Part shown: piece by piece, positions 47,894-57,590 of the stretch
Position numbering within the stretch: position 1 is the stretch's first letter
Layout of the letters: every line of letters begins with the position of its first letter
Notes under the pieces: model-generated
Seen by the model: the letters and a program-made list of their open reading frames with translations, nothing else
Databases searched by the model: none
Told to the model about the DNA's origin: nothing
NCBI GenBank assembly: GCA_020631735.1
Contig: CM036223.1
Span: 8,904,191 to 8,968,190, forward strand
DNA: 64,000 nucleotides
From: Saccharum officinarum
Taxonomy: Eukaryota; Streptophyta; Magnoliopsida; Poales; Poaceae
Reading direction: 5' to 3'
Program-made: the position numbers and the translations under genes

Positions 47894-48066
47894 ATTATTG
47901 ACTGTAGGACGCAAGCCTAGCTAGAAATGGTCGATTTAGTATCTTCTTTTCACTATTTTTATGCTTATTATCTTGCTCTTGTTATTTGATCAATTTTTAT
48001 GCTTCTTATGTCTCATTCTATTACAAAATTTTGCCTCTATTCTAATTACATCTAAAAACTCTATAG

Positions 48067-48924
48067 ATGGTTTGTGGTCGCAAGACTGCTCGCATCACCA
48101 CTGGAGGACACTACCCACCTCGTGCTTTGCTTGCACCTGAAGAGCCACAAGAGGAAGTACCCTAGGAGAATGAGCAGATCCCTAAAGCACCAATCCAAGC
48201 GCTAGCACCTCCTCAGGAAGAACTCAAGCCTGAAGAAGACCCTAAGATCATTGAGATAGAAGATGATGAAGAGGAGGAAGCCAATGGAGGAGAGCAACCC
48301 CCATCTCCACCGCCTGATGCAGCTGCTGAGGAAATGCCACCTCCTCCAATGGGGTGGACTGTGAAGATCTACCACAAGGCAGGAGGAGATGTTGTCTCTC
48401 ACCATCGACTTGTGGGAATGCTCTCTGCCTACTTCGCTGATTGGTACCCAGCTGTGGAGTACGTCTGTTGGGAGTACACCCATTCGCTGGAGGACACTTA
48501 CTGGAAGGCAAGAGCGAGCATTTTTCCTAAGGATGAGGAAAAAGGGGCATACCAGCTGGACAAGATGTATGCTCACATGGGTCGTCGAGCTACCATGGAG
48601 GATAGCATTGAAGATGTTGCTTTTGAAGCATGTATGGGCCTTCGCTACCTTCGCTTTGACAGCATGAAGCATGATATTCACCGCTACTTCCCTCGTGCAC
48701 ACCCGACCTTGGATGGGCCATGATGGATCCAGTGCAGTTAGAACCACTCCTCGGGTGATGGTAAACTTTGTCTATGATATGATGGAGAGGAAGCTACAGT
48801 TAGAGGAGACGGTGAAGGCATAGGGGAAGACCATCAAGAGGTGCCAAGCGATGATTGATGAACTCCGAGCAAACCAAAGCATGGTCAAGATTTATGAGAC
48901 ATTAGAGCATGAGCCACGTCAGTA
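48067..48924 (+). pseudogene. Extra (pre-gag) ORF between PBS and gag
   Basis: From ATG 48067 one frame runs to TGA at 48721-48723, interrupted once (TAG at 48163-48165), then continues in another frame to a stop near 48924. The N-terminal part is acidic with a DDEEEE run and Pro-rich segments. The middle (near 48355-48700) is globular with MEDSIEDVAFEACMGLRYLR. The C-terminal tail (DMMERKLQLEETVKA, then CQAMIDELRANQSMVKIYE) looks coiled-coil. It is not gag, which follows at 49618. A relative sits at 21955-22335. I know no function for it. Confidence 0.6.
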
Positions 48925-49617
48925 GAAAATAGGAGGCCTTTATGTAATAAGAACGTTCTTAGTAACGTCAGTTGAGTCTTCGAGTCTGTCGTGTGGTTTG
49001 AACTTTGGTGTGATAGTTGCTTTATCATTATGCTTATGTGTGAGTTAGATTTTTATTATGAGTGTTGGGGCTTGTAGGCATGTCTACAAGTTCCATTCTT
49101 AAGAATAAAAGTTTATTAGTCAAGGGAATAATAGTGGGGTTTGGCATTGTCACGTTTCTGTCCTTGCTGTTTTCTGGAGCAGTCTGCAATGTTTCTGATA
49201 TGGTTCAAAAATGGTTCGTGCAACATTTATGAAATTTTTATGAGAGAAACTAAGCTTAAGCACCTTTCAAATGCCACTGGAATCACCTTTTTATCTGATC
49301 TGGTTCGAGAGATATAACTGTCACAAGTTAAAGTTTCTGCACAGTCTAGAATCTGGAACAGTTTCTGTTGTGCCTTATTTTTCATTAACTTAGCTACAGA
49401 ATCTGGTTTTATGGTCCAAATAGAAGTTGTGGGGAATTTCATAAGCTTTCCAACCATATAAAGCACGCCTCTATTGGACTTCTGTAGTTCAAGATATGAT
49501 TGATTTACTGAACTGTTAACATTGATATTCGCCCAGAAAACTTTCAGATCTCATTCTTTATCTTATAAGTGGTTGATAACATGGAAATCTCAAAGTTTAC
49601 ATTCTTATGGATGGAAG

Positions 49618-49938
49618 ATGGCCGGAAGAGGAAGAGGCAGGGGTCATGGAGGTGTTCCCCCGAATCCACCACCACCACCGCCACCACCTATTGAGCAACT
49701 TCTAGCAGTGCAGACACAACTTATGCAACAATTGGTGCAGAACCAACATAATCATCCAGTTGCTGGGGCACCACCACATGATAAGCATGGTGAGTTTTTG
49801 AAGGGTCATCCCCCGGTGTTCATGCACGCCGCTGATCCATTGGAAGCAAATGATTGGCTCCGTGCCGTGGAAAAGCAACTCAACATTGCACAATGTGATG
49901 ACCGGCAGAAGGTGTTGTTTGCTTCTGGACAACTCTAG
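49618..49938 (+). pseudogene. Chromovirus gag, N-terminal stub joined to CACTA sequence
   Basis: The frame starts MAGRGRGRGHGG, followed by a proline run and the Del/Tekay-type gag block (GHPPVFMHAADPLEANDWLR, then VEKQLNIAQC near 49870-49895). It ends in TAG at 49936-49938 just before the sequence changes to a CACTA TnpA exon. The rest of gag and all of pol are missing. Roughly 107 codons remain. Confidence 0.8.
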
Positions 49939-50576
49939 GGACCACATGCACAGAAATTTGTCAGCCATTGTGGGTACCTTGTAAGGGACAGGATCCCGAT
50001 CAATGCTCGTGAATGGAAGCAAAAGAAAGAGGCTCCTCATATTAGTTTTGTCTCTGATCGTGACAAGGCACTAGTTTGGCAAGATGTCCTTTAACATTTC
50101 ACGCTCGATACAGAAGATGAAGCTTTGAAGGAGAGAGTTAGGAATTGGGCTATGAAGAAGATGGCCACACAATTCCAGTGTTGGAAAAAGAAATTGTACA
50201 ACACATTTATCAAGAAGAACCTGACGCCAGATTTCAACACTAAGGCCTATGTCAAGTTGAGGCTGTTTTGGGATGAGTTTATACAGTTCAAGACATTAGA
50301 AGAGGGTGAGGCACGGGTGAGAAGGAACCAACAGAATGCCCGACAAAAGCAATACCACCAACACTTGGGATCAGGTGGCTACAAGAGTGCCATTCCTAAG
50401 TGGGAAAGAATGGAACGGGAGATTCTTGCCAAGGGGATTGAACCAGAATCAATCAATTGGCCTGAGCGCGCCAAGTATTGGTTTTTCGGTTTGGGGGATG
50501 CCTAGACCTAGAGACCGGAAAGATAGTGTATGGCACAAAACTCCAAAGAGCAGTAAAAAGATTTGCTTATGCTCGA
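49939..50576 (+). pseudogene. CACTA TnpA-like (Transposase_24) exon, copy A
   Basis: Matches copy B at 51450-52087 over 638 bp with equal length and about 13 substitutions by eye, most of them C/T or G/A. The translated parts include KFVSHCGYLVRDR, NTFIKKNLTPDFNTKAYVKL and WERMEREILAKGIEPESINW, typical of the plant CACTA second protein. A TAA at 50092-50094 is shared with copy B, so it predates the duplication. Copy A starts exactly at the gag junction and ends where telomere-like repeats begin. Confidence 0.8.
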
Positions 50577-50984
50577 CCCTAAACCCTAAACGAAACCTGA
50601 AACCCGAAACACTAAACCCAAAACCCGAAACCCCAACCGAAACCCTAAACCCTAAACTCCAAACCCTAAAACCCAAAACCAAAACCCGAAAACCCGAAAA
50701 CCCAACCCCAAACCCGAAACCTGAAACCCAAAACCCGAACCCCAAACCCAGACCCCAAACCCCAAACCCCAGACCCCAACCCCAACCCTAAACCAAAACC
50801 CGAAACCCTAAACTAAACCCTAAACCCTAAACCTAAACCTAAAACCCTAACCCTAAACCCTAAATCCTACCCGAAACCCTAAACCCAAAACCCGAAACCC
50901 TAAGTGTTCGATCACATACATGTATGTAAACCCTAAGTGTTCGATCACATACATGCATCTAAACCCTAACCCTAAACCCTAAGT
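50577..50984 (+). repeat. Degenerate telomere-like (CCCTAAA) repeat tract
   Basis: About 400 bp made of ccctaaa and variants (cccgaaa, ccccaaa, cctgaaa). The 3' part contains two 33-bp units (50898-50930 and 50931-50963) of ccctaagtgttcgatcacat plus acatg.at.taaa. It resembles an interstitial telomeric sequence that has diverged. It stands between copy A and the next CACTA exon. Confidence 0.8.
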
Positions 50985-51076
50985 GTTGACATGTATAAAG
51001 ATCCTTTTCATATAACTTGTTTTCTTTTTTACCATGACAAATTTAGTTCTAACGTCCTACACATATATTTGCAGAA

Positions 51077-52087
51077 ATGGCCGACCTGAATGACAACATG
51101 GACGATGCCATGATAGATATTATCAACAATGGCGCCTTACAAGGTGCCCAATTAGAAGGTGATGACAACAATCAAGAAGTAGATGACGGGAGTCAGTACT
51201 TTGCAGATTATGAAGATGAGGAAGACAATGCTGGTGAGGTCTATCTACAATCTCTTATGTATACATGAAATTCAGAATAATTTCATTTGTTGTATAAATA
51301 TATTTATTTAAATCTTTGTGTTTCTACATTCGTAGCCCTCTGGATCGACGACAACAATGGGGAAGAGTAGAAATGTAAGAGGCCCGAAGAAGCCGTTGGA
51401 GGGTCGATTCATTCTCTTGGAATTCGAGGAGGATACAGGCAAAGTACTTGGACCACATGCACAGAAATTTGTCAGCCATTGTGGGTACCTTGTAAGGGAC
51501 AGGATCTCGATCAATGCTCGTGAATGGAAGCAAAAGAAAGAGGCTCCTCATATTAGTTTTGTCTCTGATCGTGACAAGGCACTAGTTTGGCAAGATGTCC
51601 TTTAACATTTCACGCTCGATACAGAAGATGAAGCTTTGAAGGAGAGAGTTAGGAACTGGGCTATGAAGAAGATGGCCACATAATTCCAGTGTTGGAAAAA
51701 CAAATTGTACAACACATTTATCAAGAAGAACCTGACGCCAGATTTCAACACTAAGGCCTATGTCAAGTTGAGGCTGTTTTGGGATGAGTTTATACAGTTC
51801 AAGACATCAGAAGAGGGTGAGGCACGAGTGAGAAGGAACCAACAGAATGCCCGACAAAAGCAATACCACCAACACTTGGGATCAGGTGGCTACAAGAGTG
51901 CCATTCCTAAGTGGGAAAGAATGGAACGGGAGATTCTTGCCAAGGGGATCGAACCAGAATCAATCAACTGGCCTGAGCGCACCAAGTATTGGCTTTTCGG
52001 TCTGGGGGATGCCTGGACCTAGAGACCGGAAAGATAGTGTATGGCACAAAACTCCAAAGAGCAGTAGAAAGATTTGCTTATGCTCGA
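51077..52087 (+). pseudogene. CACTA TnpA-like gene with copy B of the duplicated exon
   Basis: A first exon (ATG 51077 to about 51234, donor-like gctg|gtgagg) encodes an acidic N-terminus (MADLNDNMDDAMIDIINNG). After an intron ending near 51336 (cgtag), the frame continues MGKSRNVRGPKKPLEGRF and the Transposase_24-like domain, duplicated as copy A upstream. TAA at 51602-51604 and 51681-51683 interrupt it. In grass CACTA elements this product accompanies the TNP2 transposase and is thought to bind subterminal repeats; that role is inferred from family knowledge. Confidence 0.75.
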
Positions 52088-52380
52088 GGCTTGGCTGAGA
52101 GTGGCAGGTGGTAGCCGAACAGAGATATGAGCTGACAAGATGTTTCTTTTTTCACTTGGCAAAGCAGTTTTTCAAAGCACATTTTGAAGCCCTAAACGAA
52201 TTCAAATCAAAAAATTTTCAACTACAAAGTTTCATAACTTTTCAAAATCTATAAAGTTTATCTTGGTCATTTCTTCATTCGACAAAGCGACAGTAACGTT
52301 GTTCACAAAATCTACACGTCTCTCGTATAGTTTCATGAAACTACAAGAGAGATATAAGATTTGTGAATAATGTTAGGACC
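52088..52380. other. CACTA interior, AT-rich
   Basis: No gene. Phrases such as catttcttcattcgacaaag and ctcgtatagtttcatgaaac are typical of CACTA 3' interior DNA. Confidence 0.4.
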
Positions 52381-52768
52381 ACGACCTCAGATGTAAAAAC
52401 TTCCTAAATAAAAAGTGTAGATCTTGAAAAGTTATGAAACATTGTAGTTGACAACATTTTAATTTGAAATCATGTTGTCATGCAAAATTGCATCCAAATT
52501 TCAAAAATTTAAAATTTGAATTTTTCAAAAGACCTCGGATGGAAAAATAACCAAAATAAACTTTGTAGATCTTGAAATGTTATGAAACTTTGTAGTTGAC
52601 AACTTTTTAATTTGAAATCATCTTGTCATACAAAACTACGTTTGAAATTCAAAATTTTAAAATTTGAATTTTTCAAATGACCTCGGATGGAGAAACTTCC
52701 TAAATGAAAATTGTAGATCTTGAAAAGTTATGAAACTTTGTAGTTGACAACTTTTTGATTTGAATTCG
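52381..52768. repeat. Tandem repeat, about 149-bp unit, 2.6 copies
   Basis: Three units start gacctc.gatgg at about 52382, 52531 and 52680, each containing tgtagatcttgaaa.gttat and tgtagttgacaac. The third is cut short. Confidence 0.8.
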
Positions 52769-52852
52769 TTTATGGCCTCAAACAATCAATTTACACATGA
52801 TTTTGTATAATATTTGGGGAACCGAAATGGAATATAGACACAAATGAAAGAG

Positions 52853-52915
52853 AGGTGTAGTGGCAGAGGAGCTCGAGCATGTGTGAGAGGTCGCAGGTTC
52901 AATTCCTGCTGGGCA
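52853..52915 (+). other. tRNA-like (Pol III promoter-like) sequence
   Basis: An A-box-like tagtggcagagg (52858-52869) and an excellent B box ggttcaattcc (52896-52906) stand 27 bp apart, ending in ctgctgggca. The fold is not a complete tRNA, so this is a tRNA relic or SINE head within the CACTA element. Confidence 0.5.
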
Positions 52916-53037
52916 TAAAGTTTGGAAAAATTGCTTTGGCTGCTCACTTGGGAGCAGTTGCCATATGATTGGTCGGTGGGTCCCTCTCCAATTAAAAATA
53001 AATTTTAATTTTTTTTTCTATTTTTTCAGATTTTTTT

Positions 53038-53124
53038 GGTTTGGCCTTTGCCGAGTATCAGGTACTTAGTAAAGCCTTTGCCGAGTGTCCGATAAAAGAC
53101 ACTCGACAAAGGCCGCTTTGCCGA
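53038..53124. mobile_element. CACTA subterminal repeats at contig end
   Basis: Copies of tttgccgagt(a/g)t in direct and inverted orientation (gacactcgacaaagg) up to the gap. This is the grass CACTA family of the element at 63706-64000. Confidence 0.8.
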
Positions 53125-53224
53125 NNNNNNNNNNNNNNNNNNNNNNNNNNNNNNNNNNNNNNNNNNNNNNNNNNNNNNNNNNNNNNNNNNNNNNNNNNNN
53201 NNNNNNNNNNNNNNNNNNNNNNNN
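53125..53224. other. Assembly gap, 100 N
   Basis: A second conventional gap of 100 N, between CACTA subterminal repeats and a long LTR. It probably hides repeats and the start of LTR2. Confidence 0.99.
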
Positions 53225-55900
53225 AAGATTGGTAATTGCTGTCAATGCATTGACAATGCTAGTTTGAGGCTTAATTATCCACTAAACCGTGGCCAAATGA
53301 TGATGCACCTTAAATAGAAAATGTAGAGCATGCTGTGGTCAACAACTTTGGTTCAAGCCCTTGGCCCAAATATGAACAGAACCGGCCCAAAACCAGCCTC
53401 CAATATGGGCACAGAGGCGCCTGCCACGTGCTCGACGAATTGTCCCCTAGGGAGGGCGTGCAGCCATGCGCCAGAGCGTCTTCGCCATGGACGCCGCGCA
53501 TCCTCCTCTCTGCCATGTGTCCGTGCTCCTCTTCGCATGGAAGAGCACCAGGACGCGCTTCCAAGCTCCACTCCATGCCCCTCTCGCCCTGGAGCTTCCC
53601 AATTGCCTCCCTGCCTTTTCCCAGTCACACCCAGAGCACGTCCGCCATGGCCAATCTCATCGCCGGAGTCATTCTGCACCTCACACCATACTTCTGCTCC
53701 ACCAAGTGTGCCATTGCCGCTGCCTCGTTGTGCCTTACCGCATGCGCACTCGCTTGAGCCATCCCGCCGCCAGCACTTTGGCCCGGACGTCACCATGGCC
53801 GACGAGCAGAGGCCACACCGCCCATGGCCAAGCCGCTTAGTTCACCGCGCACCAACCAAAGGCTGCCATAGTTTGCCTAGACCTGAGGATGCTGCGCCGC
53901 CACTTCACGCCGAGGTGAGCCGTCGAGCCTGCGCCGCCGTCCCATGCCGCTCGGGCCGCACTTGCTTTGGCCAGTGGCATGAGCCACCTCTGGCCAAGCT
54001 ATGACTGCTTAGGGATGCGTGCAGGCCCCCAGTCACTACGCCACTGCCGCTTGCCACCAGAGCGCTGCCCCACCGGCCGGAGCCGTGGGCCGGTCGCCTC
54101 TCCTGCTCCCGGTGTCCCTATGAAGGAGAAAGGGGTGGGGAAGAAAACTGGTCCGGCTCCCTCTCTCTATGATAGCTGGGCCCAATGGTACAGAGGGTCC
54201 CACACATCGGTTAAATGGTGACTGATTAGGGTGCTTGTTCGGGTGCGTTTAGCGAGTTAATTTAGGGTTGAGTAATTCTGTTTTTGAATCTCAGAAATTG
54301 TAAATCTTCTAAAATTCATATCTCATGATAGTTAATTCCAAAAATGGAAAATGTGGACTTTTTTGGAAACCATGAGAAGAGATCTATACAGTGGAGTCAT
54401 AAAATGTTAGGGGTTTATAGGTGTTTTCTGATGTATTATTTAGGCTTTAAAAAGCTCTAAAAATGCCTTAAAACATTGACCAGAGCAAGATCTGGAGTTT
54501 TAGAACCCCAAAAATAGTGATTCTTGTTTTGTTAATTTTTGATTACATGTACTTACTAGGAAAAATATCAAGCACACTAGTTATTCACTGTTTTCTTAAG
54601 GTTTTGATTTGACCTTGATAATAAGGAAATCTACATTATATTGCTTGTCATTTTATATCTTGAGTTGTGTTGCTCCAAATGATGTGAAATTTTTATGGTA
54701 GTCTTTTCATGCTATGAATGTACTAGGTATAAATTTCATGGTCATTGCTTACTGTATGATCAAGTTATTGGTTTAACTTGTTTATGTCTTGATAACTAGC
54801 TTATAAATAATATATAAATGATAAAATGGAAAATGTTGTTCCATTAGCTTAGTATGATGTTTATATATAATATTGATTCATGCTAGGGCTATGTGTTCAT
54901 AGAAAATATGGATTTTTAGGTTTAACTTTCTCTCACATGATTTATTGTATTGGTCATTTGTATTTTTCATAGAGGTTGATATACATATACAAATGACTTG
55001 AAATTTGGACAGTAGACTTTTGGGAGCATTTGTAGGCCACTGTAATTTTGGTAGAATTTATTGAGCATTTGTGGTAGGTGTTCATAATTCCACCTAATTA
55101 TCTAAATAAATTAAGAAAATACATTAAAAGAATTTATTTAGGAATGCACACTATGTTTTCTGGTGTTCATTAGTCATGTGTGACTTGTTGGTGAAGTTGG
55201 TTTTGTCCAATTATATGTTTGCAACATAAGTTAATAATTATTTCTTGCAAATGAAGTTTCTGGGCAGATCTGGAAACTTGGCAAAGTTCTTCATGATAAT
55301 GTGCTTTGCTGGAAAACTTGTTTATACAAAAGTTGTAGATAATTTATGTATCTAGCTCGTGTTAAAATTTGGTGGCATTTGGTCAATTAGTCTTTGAGTT
55401 ATAGATGTTTAAAGTCTGGTCCCAGATTTGGGTGCTCTCTGTTTGGGGCAGACCAGATTCTGTAGTTTCCTCTTTTTGACCCATTAACTTGAGAATCAGG
55501 CTTAGGTGATTATAAATGAATTGTAGATAATTTCATAAGCTTTCCAGAATATCTTCTTGCAAGTCATTTAGAGTTGTAAATCTTCAGTTATGATTAAATT
55601 ACTTAGCTGCTGTTTCTGATGCCCAGAATGTGACAAATTCTAGTCTAGTGTTTTGATTAACTTTGCCATGCTAGTGGGTTAAAGTGTGACTCATATCCTT
55701 GATGGTACTTGGGTTGGTACCCTGTAATCTTATGATACTTGTGCCTTGATTGTTGTGCTTGCAATCTTCTATGTTATGCCCTAATGAGGATTAAGTTAAT
55801 TAGCTCTAGGTGTTTATGAGAACTTTGGTATGCTTGTTTGATTTCTTTGTTTATTACCCTTCTATGCATTCATACATATGCATTGTTGTACCTCATTTAG

Positions 55901-56059
55901 GTACGCTAGCTGAAACACGTGAAGGACCTGATGTGGAGCTAACCAGAAGATGGTGTGGTGGATCCATCCCGAAGGTAGAAAGTTCGGACGAGTGCTTGAT
56001 TGGAGAATGCTCGCCAAGCGAGTTTCTTCTAACAAACTCTGACTTGAGTCGGATCGCAG
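55901..56059 (+). other. Predicted LTR-internal exon, 159 nt (LTR2)
   Basis: Acceptor tttag|gtac at 55900/55901 and GC-type donor cag|gcaagc at 56059/56060, open in phase 1-1, exactly as long as its LTR1 counterpart, although the peptides (TLAETREGPDVELTRRW here) share little. The downstream acceptor at 57165/57166 gives a short continuation to a stop. In the adjacent frame, YHGDCKSW resembles YQGFCKTC of LTR1, so an indel may have shifted it. Confidence 0.4.
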
Positions 56060-56430
56060 GCAAGCCCCGGAGCATTATAAGCCTCCTACCTTCAAAGCAA
56101 TTAATTCTATATATGTTATAAGTATTGTTGCATTAAGTGATAGGAGTTGGTTGAAAACCTTGCTGCATTATATCACTCCTTGTCCAGATATATGAATCCT
56201 TGAATCCTACATAGACTAGGATCGAGTAGATGCTTAGCCCTGCTTTAAGCGGTAGAAGTCAGGTGATTTCCTATCACCTGCGAGATGTAGGGATATTCAT
56301 ATATGGCACGGTTGGCTATATGTGCTATCGTGGAATAGAACCATGTGTTAATAAAATGAAATGAGACCGGGCGGGATGATGATAGTGAAGCGACAAGGCA
56401 TGGAGGTCTTGGGTGTGAATCTATCCCCGT

Positions 56431-56838
56431 TTGAGTCGTTTAAGGACCGATTCGCTGTACGTCCTTGAGTCATGTTGAACGCAGTCTAACACTTAGTTGG
56501 CCGGATAAGCCGTTCTGACCGCGAAGCCGAGTAATTCAGTTCAGGCCGGGAGTCGAATGGTAGGTCGCATCTTGGAGGAGAGTAAGGATGTGCTTGGGGA
56601 CATTGGCGTGAGACCAAGGGGGGGTTAGAGTCCCTATCACCTGGCAGAGTGTTGCCCTTGGGGATGCGGCATCATTCAAACCCGCGACTCCTGAATTGTA
56701 CGAAAGGTGGCTTGTGCGACCCTGGCAGGGGCCTGCACGGTGAGTGTTAGAAATACCCCTCTAGCTGGATAGGAATTCGATTCGAATTGCCGTCGCTCCC
56801 GGTTAGTGAGCACTTGACTTGAGCAGCGGCAACGTAGA
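56431..56838 (+). other. Conserved non-coding block within LTR2
   Basis: Counterpart of 31491-31898, same 408-bp span. Both contain taaggaccgattcg, catgttgaacgcagtctaac, gttggccggataag and gcttggggacattggcgtga. Confidence 0.65.
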
Positions 56839-57590
56839 TTCAATTAAATTGAACTGATGGTTAATTGGATAACGATGGAAAGGTTGCCTCAATTTATACC
56901 TGCTATGGTTAATATTGTTTGCTCCTAATAAAGTGAGTGCTCTAATATAGGTTCTAATATAGATGATAGGTTAATGATAATTAACTTGATGCTTAAGCAT
57001 TAATGATTACCTATCCATATTAAGCGTTTATGCAAAATGTTGTCAAGCCAGCCCACTTTATATCAGCCTCGCATGATCCTTGGTGGCACCTTATTTCTGG
57101 TTTCTGACGGGTAAGTCTAGCTGAGTACCTTCTTGTACTCAGGGTTTTATCCCCACTTGTTGTAGGTTGTGATGTATCATGGTGACTGCAAGAGTTGGTT
57201 GGCTCCTGCCTTGTGGCAGAGTGTGATCATGGGCATGATCCTTCTTATTTACCTTATCTCTAATGCTCTTGTTGGAAGTCGACCGTTGTACTGGCATGTA
57301 TTTGAAATAAGAATAATGTTAGTTTCAAATTACTTTGCTTCCGCTACTTTTGAACTTAAGTTGTAATAACTATGTTGAACTCCGATGTATATTGAATTAC
57401 TTGTGAAATGGTTGTAACATGTGACTTGTTATGTTGAATCACTACGATCTTGGCTTGTATGTTGGTTGGTTTGAAATCCCTCGTGATTTCATGGGACTAC
57501 CGGAGTTATATGGGCTCAAGTGCGAGAATTTGATCATTTCGGTGATTGTTTTTGTACTTGTGCTCTTATAATTTGGACGGTTCTGTTACA

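Larger units (their letters stand above)
53225..57590 (+). mobile_element. Long LTR inserted in a CACTA element, 5' end missing (LTR2)
   Basis: Ends ggttctgttaca at 57590, like LTR1, and adjoins the 5' region of the CACTA TNP2 gene. The order of parts parallels LTR1: GC-rich leader (53390-54130) with donor gag|gtgagc at 53914/53915, AT-rich interior, predicted exon 55901-56059, conserved block 56431-56838, acceptor near 57165. No polymerase region is visible beside it, so it may be a solo LTR. The start lies in the gap, and ctatc (57591-57595) may be the target duplication. The 224-codon frame in the leader is not supported as a gene. Confidence 0.75.

Noticed and set aside
50577..50984. A true chromosome end
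   Set aside because: The repeats are degenerate, only about 400 bp, and continue on both sides into transposon DNA.
52853..52915. A functional tRNA gene
   Set aside because: B box is good, but the acceptor and anticodon stems do not pair convincingly and it lies inside CACTA DNA.
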